Source: Rehmannia glutinosa
Lineage: Eukaryota > Streptophyta > Magnoliopsida > Lamiales > Orobanchaceae
Assembly (NCBI GenBank): GCA_016081115.2
Contig: JABTTQ020002845.1
Span: 124,001-188,000, forward strand
DNA length: 64,000 nt
Reading direction: 5' to 3'
Of the stretch, positions 24,101-35,139 are shown one piece after another (within the stretch, counting starts at the first letter, position 1; each line of letters begins with the position of its first letter). Position numbers and translations under genes: made by a program. The notes under the pieces were generated by a model that worked only from the letters and a program-made list of their open reading frames with translations, searched no databases and was not told the origin of the DNA.

Positions 24101-24335
24101 TTTTTTTAATACATCCAATATATTAGAATGCAACGTATAATACTTTTCTACAAAGTTGTGCCTTTTAATTATAAAACAGAGACTTTCTACGAAATTGTAA
24201 AGTCTAATACATTTTTAATACATCTAATACATTTGAATGCAATGTGTAATACTTTTTAATAATGAACTAGATGAAAAATACATGACATTCACCTTCGTTA
24301 CCTCTGTCATTCTTCAAGTTGTCTCCAGTCTCCAT
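21192..24335 (-). pseudogene. FAR1/MULE transposase, decayed
   Basis: The minus-strand gene can start at the ATG at 24335 (METGDNLKND). The FAR1 DNA-binding region lies at about 23457-23018 ('SIEEIYTLYRNHA', 'RIGCKASLRAKLNS'). The MULE catalytic domain is at 22952-22608, and the rest with the SWIM zinc finger at 22250-21453 ('SCSCKRFEEYDLLCYH', pattern C-X-C...C-X-H). The C-terminus ends at 21192. Introns separate these pieces; the first holds the 111-bp satellite. In the catalytic domain the segment 'VVFYMTHRTN' has Tyr (22752-22754) where the family has the first catalytic Asp. This change together with frame breaks makes it inactive. FAR1-type transposases bind the TIRs and cut and paste the element in the nucleus. 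Confidence 0.75.
23764..24260. repeat. 111-bp tandem repeat in the transposase intron
   Basis: Five phases of the same unit. The anchor 'gaatgcaa' or a variant recurs at 23793, 23904, 24015, 24126 and 24235, giving periods of 111, 111, 111 and 109. Each unit contains 'ttctacaaagttgtgcc' and 'aaaacagagactttcta'. The units encode a repetitive pseudo-ORF on the minus strand (23807-24133) that is not a real protein. Confidence 0.9.
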
Positions 24336-24689
24336 TGTCGCACCTTCTTAAGCTTTTGTCTAACGTAGATTTAACTATTAAGTAACTGGAATATAGACAC
24401 AAACTAATACCTATTAGGCTTGACGCGATTATATAGATCGATGGTTATGCGACGGAGGTGGGGGTGCGACTTTGTTGAGATGACAGAATGGGAAAATATC
24501 ACGTAGTGTAGGTGCGCACCAGTCGCTGTGCTGTGGTGTTTTTTGCGCCCCCTTGGTGTTGTTTTTCACTGCCGTTGTGGTTGTTTTTTTGGGGGATGTG
24601 GCTCGCGGTGGTTGTGGTTGAAGGATATGGGATTGGGCTCCAAGTCACGAGAATGTCTGAAATGTCACAGTCATTTTTTTTTTGCAGTA

Positions 24690-24775
24690 CCGGGTCAGGG
24701 TTGAGCGATGGGTCGGATATTTAGACCCATATAATGGATTAAGATCCGTTAGATGGTCTAGCAGGAGACTAGCTC
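24690..24775. repeat. Right terminal region of the large MULE
   Basis: The stretch GGGTCAGGG ... ATCCGTTAGATGGTC ... GCAGGAGACTAGCTC matches the right end of the small MULE at 52070-52145 in order and content. A 9-bp TSD would be TATATTATA (24776-24784), but I cannot confirm it because the left end is missing. Confidence 0.6.
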
Positions 24776-24962
24776 TATATTATATATTAATTATATGGGT
24801 CAAGTCCTAGTAAACCTGTTACCTGACCTAAATCCACACTAGAGTTTGAAAATGCATACCCATTTTCTGCCCCATACTCATTTACTTGCCCCATAACTGC
24901 CCCAACTTATGTGGAGTTTGGGCCGAGTCAGGGTCTTACCCGGCCCATTGACACATCCCTAC
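24776..24962. mobile_element. hAT-type MITE fragment
   Basis: Ends in 'ggcccattgacacatcccta', the terminal style of hAT MITEs (TAGGG-TGTCAATGGGCC on the other strand). The other end is absent, possibly removed with the MULE left side. No coding sequence. Confidence 0.4.
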
Positions 24963-24984
24963 TCACTTTTTGACTTTAATTTGT

Positions 24985-26279
24985 TTTAGTACATATTGTA
25001 GGAGAGGGTGATGTGAATCAAACTCTAACCTCTGGGTTTGAGAGTCTTAACCACTCGACCACTTTCTAATTCTGCTTCCTAACTTTACGCGTGGAATGTA
25101 ATATATTAAAGTAATTTATAATCAAAATGTAGAGGTGAATTTCAAATACGTAAGTTGCAATTGAAAGGATAAATTTAAAAACATGATCAACAATACATGA
25201 AATTTTTAACAAATTTTAGATTTCTTATTTTTGGTAAGTATTAATTTTCTATTTTGAGAAAACAAGATGTTATCAATTTTAAAATTAAGTGATGCTGCTA
25301 ATAGTTGTGCAACTCACTCGTGATTCAAGCTAAAGTATCTGTCTTTAGTCCGAAGTCCAATGCACGTGTCGAGAACCGGCTTATAACATGCAAATAAGAT
25401 TAGGAGGGGCCCGGGTTGCCCCGAGAAAGCCCTTAGCATGTAGGAGAATAATCTAGAGCATAAGGAAAACTCATCAGTAAATTGAACTTAATGAAAAATT
25501 ATTAGGGAGAAGCTATTTATACATGAGATTATAGGCTGCGTGGGCCTAGTGTAATGAGTTGGGCCTCAAGGGCCTAATATAATGAATTGGGCCTCTAGGG
25601 CCTCATGATACAAGTTGAGTCTTATGAGGTTGATGCATTGAGTCGGGCCTTGTGGGCCTATTTCATTGACTTGGCCCAATTGATAATTTATATGACATAA
25701 TAATTAATTAAAGATAATTAAATAGATAATTATATATTTAAAAGGAAAAATAAGATTTCATCCTTCATCATATGCCCCACAAATCCCGGGGTTGCGAAGG
25801 AGACCGAAGTAGTGCATGAGTTAGATCCTTTGCAAGTGCGTGTTTCATGCGGAATTTAATCTTCTGAGGATAATGACGTCTCTCTGAGAGGGGAGGTCCT
25901 CGGGAATTGGGAAATCTCTAGAAAGCGAGAGGTCTTCGGAAGGCAAGAAGTCTCTAGAAGATGGGAAGTCTGCGAAGGCAGGAGGTCCCCATTGTGGAAT
26001 TCATCTTGGCTTCCCAAGGCACTTAGTTATTATGAAACTTTTATAGTCCGCAAGAGGAGGGAGGTCTCATTGGCCTCTCTTGGCCGAGCGAGGGGGCCAA
26101 TTGAGTGCATGCTGTAGTCATACACATAAAATTTGTTTGGCTTTTTTTTGGAGACCGACTGAGGGATCGGTTGAAGCTTTCTGCTTATGTAACTTTGCAA
26201 TTTACCTTAGACATCACATGACTGCCTCTTACATGAAGGCATTTATCTGGCTGTTGGTGTAAACCCAAAGATTTCCGCT
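24985..26279. other. Unassigned repeat-like region, no gene
   Basis: No protein-like ORF. 25545-25680 repeats 'gggcct' phrases (TTGGGCCTCAAGGGCC, TTGGGCCTCTAGGGCC and variants). 25785-25795 reads CCCGGGGTTGC after 'tatgccccac'. 25890-25990 repeats 'aagtctctagaag' and 'gaggtc' phrases. This resembles part of an LTR, but I could not find a pair or TSD. Confidence 0.5.
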
Positions 26280-26439
26280 TACATGACCTTAAAATTTACC
26301 TTGGAGAGCACATAACTGTCTCTTACCTGGGACAACACGAAGCTTTCCGCTAATGGGACTTTGTTTGTCCAATGGAGCGTAGAGCTTTTTTATGAGACTT
26401 TGTGTGACCAATGGAGTACTTAGTTAAGTGAGTGTCCTG

Positions 26440-26990
26440 GATAACGTAGAACTCCCTCTTACGGGACTTAGTTGTAGGGTTGTCATCGATAGCGTGTAGC
26501 TACATCTTATAGGACTTAGTCATGAGAAATGCCATGAATAGTGTGTGGCTAGCTAGTTCAAATAGGACTTAGTTGTGTGAGATTCCATTAATGGCGCAGA
26601 GCCATATCTTATAGGGTTTACATAAGGAGATGCCATGGGTAACGCGGAGCAACCTCTTATAGGGCTTATGCTAGGAGATGCTATGGATCCACCTCTTATA
26701 GGGCTTACATTAGGAGCCACCATGCATGGATGGTGTGAAGCCGCCTCTTATAAGAATTATGCTAAGAGATGCCATAGATGGCATAGATCCATCTCTTATA
26801 AAGCTTACATTAGGAGAATCACGGATGGTGTGGAGCCACCTCTTATAGGCTTAAACTAGGATGAAGCCTTTAGAGGTTCGAGATAGCCAAAGCTACCATT
26901 TATGGTGTCCTGGACAATCAGGGGCTACCTTTTACAAATGAAGTCTTAAAAGGTCTGGGATAATTTGAGCTACCTCTTATAGTGTCCTAG
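26440..26990. repeat. Degenerate tandem array around CCTCTTATAGGGCTT
   Basis: About ten imperfect units of 40-60 bp share 'cctcttatagggctta' then 'aggagatgccatggatgg' and 'gtggagccac'. Unit anchors lie near 26455, 26512, 26607, 26652, 26692, 26746, 26792, 26838 and 26970. The short ORF 26635-26859 is only this repeat translated. Confidence 0.8.
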
Positions 26991-27435
26991 ATAGTTGGGG
27001 GCTATCTCTTTACGAATTTAGTCTTGAGGGGTCCGAAACAACTGGGGTTGCCGCTTATGGATAAATGCTAGGTTCGATTTGAATAAGAGAACGATTGCCT
27101 CTTGACGGGAGGTGTTAATGTACATGAGTGATGTATTACCAACAAAATATCCCACTAGGGGGTGCATCGTGTTGAAAGAAGATGAAAGAGGGGGCTTCAC
27201 TGGTCCCTGTTGATGGTGAGTCTAGTTACTGGTCATTTCTTGGGAGTTAGCCTTAAATGGGGCTAAGCAAAGCCTTTCTTGTACAATTCTCCATCAATGA
27301 GGATGGAACGTCATGCATGATTTCCAAGCCTTCGTGCGTCCTTTGTGGAGTATGAAATGGCTCCCTCCTTGAGGTGGCTGAATATCTCATCCTTCCAAGA
27401 TGGCGGTTCCTTTATAGTGTTTGTTGGGTAAATTA
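26991..27435. other. Non-coding stretch before the Copia derivative
   Basis: No gene or repeat recognised beyond weak continuation of the array (CTTATGG phrases to about 27060). Confidence 0.5.
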
Positions 27436-28610
27436 TGGTGAAAGATTTCTGTTTTCAGAAAATGGCTGGGATAGTGTATAGGCTTAAGTCAAGGCCAGAA
27501 TTAGGTCTGTCTCCGCAAGCGAAAAATGCCCCGTATACAAGTCTTACTGATTCGGCGCTCGCTCTAAGATACAACGACTTCACGATTCCGGTTAGCGGAC
27601 AACAAAACCGGAACAACAATAACAAAGAAGTTGTTCTTGACTCTCAAGCTTTTGAAGGAGTTAGAAGGCAATATGCAGAATGCAATGCTCGTATTAAGTT
27701 ATCTGATTATTTTTAAATGCATTTTTGTCACCTGGGGATCGACTATTATAGGCTTTAGACGCCCTGTATGGAAAGAACATGTCTTTTGGCTCGAAAAGAC
27801 ACCTTTTGCAGACCGAACAGACGCACTGCTGCAGGGGAGCACGGCAGGACGCACGGCCGTGCTCTTACCGTGCGTGCGGGCGCAACACTTCTCCGGCACC
27901 AGATGACCCAGGCGCACGGGCGTGTAAAGCGCGAGACTCTCGGCGAGTAGCACGACGACCCGACCGCACAGCGTGCTCTGCCCGTCTTGTGAGGTAGAAA
28001 CATTTTCCTAGTTGAACATTTTTAATTAATTACGAAAATTAATTAAATCTATTTAATTAATTACAAAAATTAATTAAATATTTAATTTTTAAAGGTTTTT
28101 GGTCCAAAAAGAATAAGGGCCTTGAAGCCCAAGCCCAAGCCCACGACCCGCGACCCACGGACCGGACTCGGGCCAGCCGAGCCGAGCCGAGTGACGGGCG
28201 GGCGGGCGATGGCGTATGGCCAGCAGCGCGTGTGTGCTGACCAAACCCACAAGCATGTAGGTCCTCTCCCCTTTAAAAACTTGGGTGCCCCAAGGGCCCA
28301 AACTCATTTGTCCAACTTAGGATAAATAAAGTGTGCAACTTTACCTCCTTTTTCCTATGTGGGATGGAGCATCTCTCCTCCCCCACATTTTCTATTTTCC
28401 ATACCATTTATTTGTATTAAGTGGCTAACTTCTAGCATTAATTTCTCATTCACCAGGAATCGGTTTTGAGAAATTCCAAATGCTATTCTCATCTACTCTC
28501 TTAGTAGAATTTTTACAAATAATTTAATTCCATTTTTCACAAATGGAAACCACTTAATTAATTGGTCAAAATTGGGTCAACACCCCATTTATCAAAGACC
28601 AATTCCAACA
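27436..28610 (-). repeat. 3' LTR of the Copia derivative
   Basis: About 1175 bp. It shares with the other LTR the blocks 'ggtctgtctccgcaag', 'agttgttcttgactctcaag' and the terminal 'gaccaattccaaca'. It contains a GC-rich segment with the 12-bp palindrome GCACGGCCGTGC (27851-27862), an AT palindrome 'taattaattac' repeat (28018-28085) and GCCGAG/GGGC micro-repeats (28170-28210). The other LTR lacks this section. Confidence 0.8.
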
Positions 28611-29195
28611 ATCCCACACATGAATGAAATTAATGCATGCGTGTATCACGATTCGCTTGAAAGTCTCGGCGGAATTGTTATTGCATCAGGATAGGTAGCT
28701 TGTGGCTTTGAACCTTCCTTAGTAAGGTACTATCGGATTTACTAGCTGCTTAGTGACACGATGTCTTGAACTACTCAGCCGTTTGTGTAAACCAAGACAA
28801 CAATACTTACACAATAACAACTCTAACACTTGTTGTTCTCACGTTGTGTCCATTTCGGCCATGGACCATATCTTAGATTCATAAGTGTTTCATTTGAAGC
28901 GGCCATTACTTCTCACTTATATAGGTGATCTCCTATTGAAGAGTATCCTGCAATACTCCACCTTTCGGTGTAGGAATCATTAAAAGTCTTAAACTTAACC
29001 TCACCACATTCAGCAGGTTTAAATACACTTGGATGTATCGAGAATGAGTTAACACATTTTTCAAGTGTTCAACTGAACATTCATAACTTAGTTGTCCCAT
29101 TGAACCAAGGTCTTGGGATCTCCAATTCATAAGGTTGGGTTACCACTATGAACATTCTTTAAGTTGTGGATTTTAAACCCATTCCCCTTAACAGT

Positions 29196-29381
29196 TTATA
29201 CAGCTGATCTCGATTTATGCCTTTTTGTAAGCGGATCCGCAAGGTTTTCCTTTGACTTTACGTAGTCAACCGAAATAACCCCATTCGAAATCAACCGTTT
29301 ATTGGTATTGTGTCTACGACAAAAATGTCTAGACTTACCTCTTTCCTTTACTCGAAAGGACACTTTTAATAAATACAACAT
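29196..29381 (-). pseudogene. Copia RNase H C-terminal fragment
   Basis: 61 codons encode 'RRHNTNKRLISNGVISVDYV' and 'ENLADPLTK', the conserved end of the Copia RNase H domain (…VKSKENLADPLTK). Everything between gag and this fragment (protease, integrase, RT) is gone. It marks the 3' edge of the internal deletion. Confidence 0.8.
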
Positions 29382-29881
29382 TTCATGATTTTAATGATCG
29401 TACCATCACTTATATCATAAATGCTAAATTTATTTCTTTCGGCTTCTACTTTTTCCAAAGCACCTCCACATTTTAAGGCAATCTCCTTTATGTGGGTTGC
29501 TTAAAAGTCAAGCTCCCGTTTAAACTTCCGGTATCTTTGTTTAAGACAAAGTTATCCAGAACTTTCATGGCTCTCGACCACTTTACTTTATTTTATTAGA
29601 ACATTGTCCCGACAATCCAGTTAGAGTCTCGTTCTACCAAATTTCAGACCATAGTTCCAACAACTCCATTAACACCTTTTTCGAGGTGTGTAACCTTTAA
29701 TGTTATCACATCTTTAGTAAAACTTCAGATTCAACTTGTTACGGTGTCTGCCTTTAGTGTTACAACACTTTCGACAACACCTCATGCAAATGTGGTTTTC
29801 GTGTTTACAACACTTTTGGCAACACCTTCTGTTACATTTAAAAATGCAGCAGAAACTCCACTGGTGTTCCACAAAGTGTGG

Positions 29882-30530
29882 TCATACCCCCACATTTGCC
29901 GAATTCCATTCGGAATCCCGGTTGTCTTCCTCAATCCGAAGTCGAACTATCAAATCCTCAAGCCCCATATCCTTTCGCTTGTGCTTGAGATAGTTCTTAA
30001 AATCTTTCCACGATGGCGGCAATTTTTTGATAATTGCGGCCACTTGAAAGGACTCGTTAATCATCCTTCCAGGACACTAAGTCGTGAAGTATGATCTGAA
30101 TTTCTTGCACTGGCTAATCACCGTCTTGGTGTCAACCATCTTATAATCCGAGAAATTTACCGACTACAAATTTCTTTGCACCATCTTACATTTTTATACT
30201 TTTTCTCCAAAGAGTCCCACAACTCTTTGGGCGTTTTGAATGAACTATAGGCGTTGTACAAGGTATCGTCTAGTCCGTTCAAAATATAATTCCGACATAG
30301 AAATTCTTTGTTATGCCAAGCATCACAGCGATTCTCCGTTCATTGTCGGATTCTTCATCACCAACGACAGGGGGTTCCTCCTTCAAACGAGATGACCCTA
30401 AGGTTGTCACGTAGAACAACATCTTCTCGTTGCCATCTCTGAAGTCGGCACCGGAGAACTTCGCCGGGTTTTCGCCATGAAGCGGGGGAGAAGCAACCTT
30501 CGAAAATGGAGTGAACGATCCAGAAGCCAT
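29882..30530 (-). pseudogene. Copia gag remnant
   Basis: The ATG at 30530 opens 'MASGSFTPFSKVASPPLHGE', a typical Copia gag N-terminus (F..F...NF.GW position). The frame stops at 30279 and reappears at 30064-29882 with 'FQVAAIIKKLPPSWKDFKNY' and 'MGLEDLIVRLRIEEDNR', the UBN2-type gag core. The zinc knuckle is not seen. Several frameshifts are present. Gag forms the virus-like particle in active relatives. Confidence 0.75.
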
Positions 30531-30573
30531 CGTCTTCAACAGAAACAAAAGTAAGATTTTCGTCTTGCGATTA

Positions 30574-31417
30574 TGGTGAAAGGTTTCTGTTTTTAGAAAA
30601 ATGATACAGGATAGTGTATAAGCTTAAGTCGAGGCGGTGGGTCTGTCTCCGCAAGACGAAAATGCCCCATATACAAGTGCTTACGGTTCCGGCGCTCGCC
30701 TCTAAGATACAACGACTTCACAGTTCCGGTTAGCAGCACAGCAAAATCGGAACAACAACGAACAGCAAGTTGTTCTTGACTCTCAAGCTTTTGAAGGAGT
30801 TAGAAGGCAATATGCAGAATGCAATGCTCGTATTAAGTTATCTGATTATTTTAAATGCATTTTTGATCACGAGGGGATCGACTATTATAGGCTTTAGACG
30901 CCCGTATGGAAAGAACATGTCTTTTGGCTCGAAAAGACACCTTTTGCACTGAACAGATGCACCTGCGCAGGGGAGCTTGAAAAGCCCAAGCCCACGGCCC
31001 GCGATGACCGGACCGGGCAGGCGGCGGCGTGCAGCGTGTGTGCTGACCAAACCCACAAGCATGTAGGTCCTCTCCCCTTTAAAAACTTAGGTGCCCCCAA
31101 GGGCCCAAACCCATTTGTCCAACTTAGGATAAATAAAGTGTGCAACTTTACCTCCTTTTTCCTATGTGGGATAGAGCATCTCTCCTCCCCCACATTTTCC
31201 ATTTTCCATACCATTTATTTGTATTAAGTGGCTAACTTCTAGCATTAATTTCTCATTCACCCGGAATCGATTTTGAGAAATTCCAAATGCTATTCTCATC
31301 TACTCTCTTAGTAGAATTTTTACAAATAATTTAATTTCATTTTTCATAAATGGAAACCACTTAATTAATTGGTCAAAATCGGGTCAACACCCCATTTATC
31401 AAAGACCAATTCCAACA
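30574..31417 (-). repeat. 5' LTR of the Copia derivative
   Basis: 844 bp, about 330 bp shorter than its partner because the GC-rich and AT-palindrome section is missing (junction near 30975, where 'gcaggggagc' runs directly into 'ttgaaaagcccaagccc'). Otherwise closely similar. Confidence 0.8.
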
Positions 31418-33226
31418 ATCTTTAATATCTCATCAGCCTGAGAAGATTCAAGCTCTGAGTGGTTGAATTGCCTGGATTCTTAAGAAACTGCTTTATATAA
31501 GTTGATTGACATTTTATAGAGCAAAACAACTTTCATTTGTCATGCCCAATCGTTATTGCTTCTAACCCCAAGTCCCTAGTGACAAGATTCTCAATTTTTA
31601 TTGGTTACTTAAAAAGCCCCTATAAATTATTCTATCAATAAAAATAAATGCTTTATGAATATAGGATACCGGGTAGAATTCTAAGATATAGAAGAAGTCT
31701 AAATAGAAAAAAATTGGAAAATATATATAGAAACGAATCAAGCTTGAACATATTTTCGTTCAATTAAATATAAAGTTTGGCTCGAGCTCAAATCGATTAG
31801 TAAAAAATAACAATATATATATATGTGTTAAAATATCAAGCTATTCGAACTCGATTCGTGTTTGGCTTAACTAAAGCTCAATTTGATTAATAATCAAACC
31901 AATCTATGAAACACAAATTTTGAAGCTCGACAAAAATATAAATAAATTTGAACAATACTATGTTCGACTTTATTCGGATTTGTTTATGGTCGTAGTTGCA
32001 ATTGGCTCAAGACATAACATTGGAGCTGTTGTGTAAGCTTTTTGTTCAACAATTTGGCTTTTTAACATATTAACTGTATCCCACATCGGAAGATCAATAA
32101 TGAGATTGAAAAGCCTCATATACAAAATAAATTGTAATATGTTCCAAAATTACACAACTGCGCAGCAGGCACTGAGCAAACTATTGTTTCGTCTTTTACT
32201 AAAGAATATCGTGTGCATTTAATTAACACTGTTGGAATCGTATATATGTAGGTCTGCCGTGCTAACTGCTGATAGATAGGGGTGCAAAATAATCGAATCT
32301 TTTTTATTCAATTCGATAGTCAAATTTGTATAATAACATTCAAATTGAAATATTAGAAGAATCCATATAAGAATATTTATTCAGATTCATATATTATCTA
32401 TCTATATGTATACTACTATTAAATTAAATTAAAAGTGGGAAAGTGTGAATAGGTTTCAACGTTTCTTGAAAACATTGATATGCCAAAAATATCCTTATGG
32501 TAAAGTTAGTTTAAAGGAGCAATGAAGTAGTTTTCTATATTGATTTTGTTTTTATTTGTTTAATAATATGAAAAATGTCTCTTAGTATTCCAAACTCTTC
32601 CTATATACTTTCTTTCAATTGTAATTCTTAGAATATTTTGAATCTTTAAATAATAATAGTTTAATAGTAAAGTATACATCGAGTGTTTTCCAACCATATG
32701 CCATAAACGTTTATAAAATATTTCACATGAGAAGATTTTAGCTGTTTAAAGTTTAGCGTAGTTCATGCAAAATGTACCTTTAGATTATTTTTCTTTAATT
32801 TTCTCAATAACTAAATACATCTACAACGCAACAAAAAGAGTACGAATTTACAATAGAATGGAGAGAATATATAAATCAATAATTAATTCATTTAATTTGA
32901 TACTAAATAAATAGTAGGACAAAATATGTATTTTAAACCTCACTATTGGTTGCAAATATCCCATACAATAAAAAAATTATCATCTATCACTTTCGATCCC
33001 TAAATTGTGATATGTTGCATTTTCCCATGAAAATAATTAGTTTTAAGATGAGTGAGATATAAGTTTTTACAAAACAATTGAAGAAAAAATAAAATTATTT
33101 CCCAAGCTTTATTCATTTGTCTTTACGTGTTTATTCGTAGTAATGGATATACAATAAAAATATGATTTATATTTAATTATCAATTAATTTAATTTATATA
33201 TTCTTTTGGAATATAAATTCGATCAG
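31418..33226. other. AT-rich spacer, no gene seen
   Basis: No protein-like ORF. 'cccacatcggaag' near 32082 is a phrase found in many plant LTR/TRIM elements, but no pair is visible. 'aggggtgcaaaataatcgaatc' near 32279 may be a MITE end. Confidence 0.5.
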
Positions 33227-33429
33227 TGTGACACCCAACTTTTGGATAATTATATAATATCGTCACGATGGAAATTAGGAATAGTTGGGATTACATAGAT
33301 TTCATTTGTTTAGGATTATTTATGGTATTGGTTACTAATTTGAGAACTTATTCAATTAATTTTAGTGATCCTTATTTCATCAGAAGCTCAAAGTTATTCG
33401 GTAGACACATAGCCACGAGTTAAAATGGT

Positions 33430-33607
33430 ATTTTGTTCACAACCGACTTCAACACCTGTGCATCAACATGCTTATTAATTTCAGTAGCAGCTGTGCAACA
33501 CACTGCTTATTAGTTTATGTAGCAGCTGAGCAACAACCTGCTTCAACAACCTTTGATTTGCAGCTGTGCAACAACATGCTTTAGAAGCTTTGGTAGCAGC
33601 TGTGCAA
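33430..33607 (+). repeat. AGCAGCTGTGCAACAACCTGCTT minisatellite in the Gypsy LTR
   Basis: Units of about 50-65 bp combine 'gcagctgtgcaa' with 'cctgcttattaatttc'. The array continues at 35145-35350 after the solo LTR and reappears at 53440-53790 in the 3' LTR. It is an internal LTR tandem repeat. Confidence 0.8.
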
Positions 33608-35139
33608 TGTAGGTCACAAGGGGTGTGGTGTAAGATTTAGAAGGGAGGTTGAATAAACCTTACCAAATTTTCACTTTTTAGTCCTTTTAAAAATCTCAAC
33701 AGAGTTGACTCAAATCAGCTAAGTCCTTGGGGGACAACTAGGTTGACTTTCTTCAGCAAAGTTACCAACTCAACAGACTCGACTGAGCTGTTGATAGTAT
33801 AACTTAGCTGCGTCAGCTAACACTTAACTTTTAGATGTTTTGGTTTTTAACAACGGAAGACTTAACACTCTTTGTTAATTTTAAGCACGTTTTTAATACT
33901 TGTTTTAACACTTGTTCTTATCAGCTGGATAACAATATAACTTATCAGCATATATAAAAATTATAAGCAAGAAAGTAAGTGCTGAAAGTAAATTACACAA
34001 GCAAATTTATAGTGGTTCGAGGATGTGGTAATTCCTGTAATCCACTCTTCTCCAAGTCCTGGAGGAATCCAATAAGTAACATATCAGGTTACAAAGCAAT
34101 TCTTCAGTCTAGAGACAGCCTTGATCACACAACTGACTTCTCCTGCGACTCAGCTTCTTCATAAGACAGTTGCCTTGTTACTTTAGCTCCCTTCAAGCCT
34201 TTGGAATTGATCATACAACTTTCCAACAAACTTGAAACTTCTGGTTCGACCTTGAACCTCACTACAACACTTTCAAACTTGGAGAGTAGACCCCTTTTTG
34301 TTCTTGAAACTTTTCCTCTTCAACTGGTTGAAGTAATCTTTCCTTCACAGCGTGTGTTGGATTGAGTTCCTTCGAGTTTTAGGCTTGAGGAATTTTCTTG
34401 ATAAGCTTTGAGAATATTGCAGGTTATGCTTGCTTGTAAGATTGATTTTTGCTCGTGTAAATCGTTACCTTTTCTCAAATGCTTCCTCAACCTTTTATAG
34501 TGCTCATTTGAAAATTTGCCCATTGAAGAGATAGGCTATTTTCAAATGACACTTCTTGTTCGTTGGCTTGTCTTTTCTTGGTTTGCAGCGATGTGATGTT
34601 GACCCTTCCTCGTATTAAATGCCTCTGCAGCTTTACAAGGTCTGACACATGCTTCAGTGTTTCCCATTGGTTTAATCTTTTTGCATATTTCTGGGCCAAA
34701 CACTGAAAGACCTGGCAACTTGGACTTATTACTATATTGAGTAATATCTTTGGCTTCCTTCCAACGGATCAATGTCAGTCGTCTTGACTTGACTGTTGCC
34801 TTTACCCCTTTGAATTGAGTCTGCCCCAATCATATGAGAATGACTCAACTGTCAATTCAACTGTTAGACTAGGCTTCTTTATTGACTTGACTGATACTTT
34901 CATATCCTTCACACAACTGTTCCTTAGCTGTATCTCCTTCAGTCGAGTCTTTGTGACACAAAACGGAGTTTTCACACTTGTCTTCAGTTGACTTCTTGTA
35001 TTCTTTGACATAACTGACTCCACTCAGCTCTTTCAATCCTATCTATTACAACATAGAAATAAAAGAAAAATGGGGTGCCAACTTCCTATTCTAAGTTTTA
35101 CATGGTATCATCAAAATCTAACAAATAAATTTCCTAACA
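33608..35139 (-). mobile_element. Solo LTR of the SIRE family, inverted
   Basis: 1532 bp, minus-oriented: on + it begins TGTAGGTCACAAGGGGTGTG and ends ATTTCCTAACA, the reverse complement of the SIRE LTR ends at 35755 and 37290. Flanks TGCAA (33603-33607) and TGCAG (35140-35144) are an almost perfect 5-bp TSD. It contains the TATA box in minus orientation (34492-34499). It was formed by LTR-LTR recombination. Confidence 0.85.

Larger units (their letters stand above)
8829..24775. mobile_element. Mutator-like element (MULE) carrying ULP1-like and FAR1-like genes
   Basis: A large composite element has a SUMO-protease-like gene on + (9753-20070) and a FAR1-type MULE transposase on - (24335-21192), in convergent orientation. 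The right terminus (about 24690-24775) contains ATCCGTTAGATGGTCTAGCA and GGAGAC, which match the terminal inverted repeat of the 776-bp element at 51370-52145. The non-coding parts are full of GTATTAGT-type repeats, also shared with that small element. No left terminus is found before 8829, so the left end is truncated. ULP-carrying MULEs (Kaonashi/KI-MULE and CUMULE types) are known in eudicots. The element is interrupted by two LTR insertions. Confidence 0.75.
27436..31417 (-). mobile_element. Ty1/Copia deletion derivative, minus strand
   Basis: In minus orientation the order is 5' LTR (31417-30574), gag start (30530), gag piece, RNase H tail (29381-29196), polypurine tract (28622-28611), 3' LTR (28610-27436). 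The LTRs start TGTTGGAATTGG on the minus strand. Integrase and RT are missing, so the element is non-autonomous and dead. I could not find a matching TSD, so one end may be rearranged. The left LTR boundary (TGGTGAAAG) is approximate. Confidence 0.8.

Noticed and set aside
23807..24133. Repetitive ORF with 'NFVESLCFIIKWH'-like repeats
   Set aside because: It is the 111-bp satellite read as protein (111 is a multiple of 3). It lies in an intron-like position and has no start context.
23764..24260. CRISPR-like array
   Set aside because: The repeats are contiguous 111-bp units without unique spacers, in plant nuclear DNA.
27699..28325. Overlapping Arg/Pro/Ala-rich ORFs on both strands
   Set aside because: They arise from the GC-rich section of a Copia LTR, overlap each other in several frames and lack any domain.
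32060..32110. Possible TRIM or SINE from the 'cccacatcggaag' phrase
   Set aside because: No second copy, TSD or internal promoter boxes are visible nearby.
34320..35023. Minus-strand ORFs of 60-95 codons
   Set aside because: They lie in the inverted SIRE solo LTR and correspond to the LTR pseudo-ORFs at 36391-36714 and 48935-49273.
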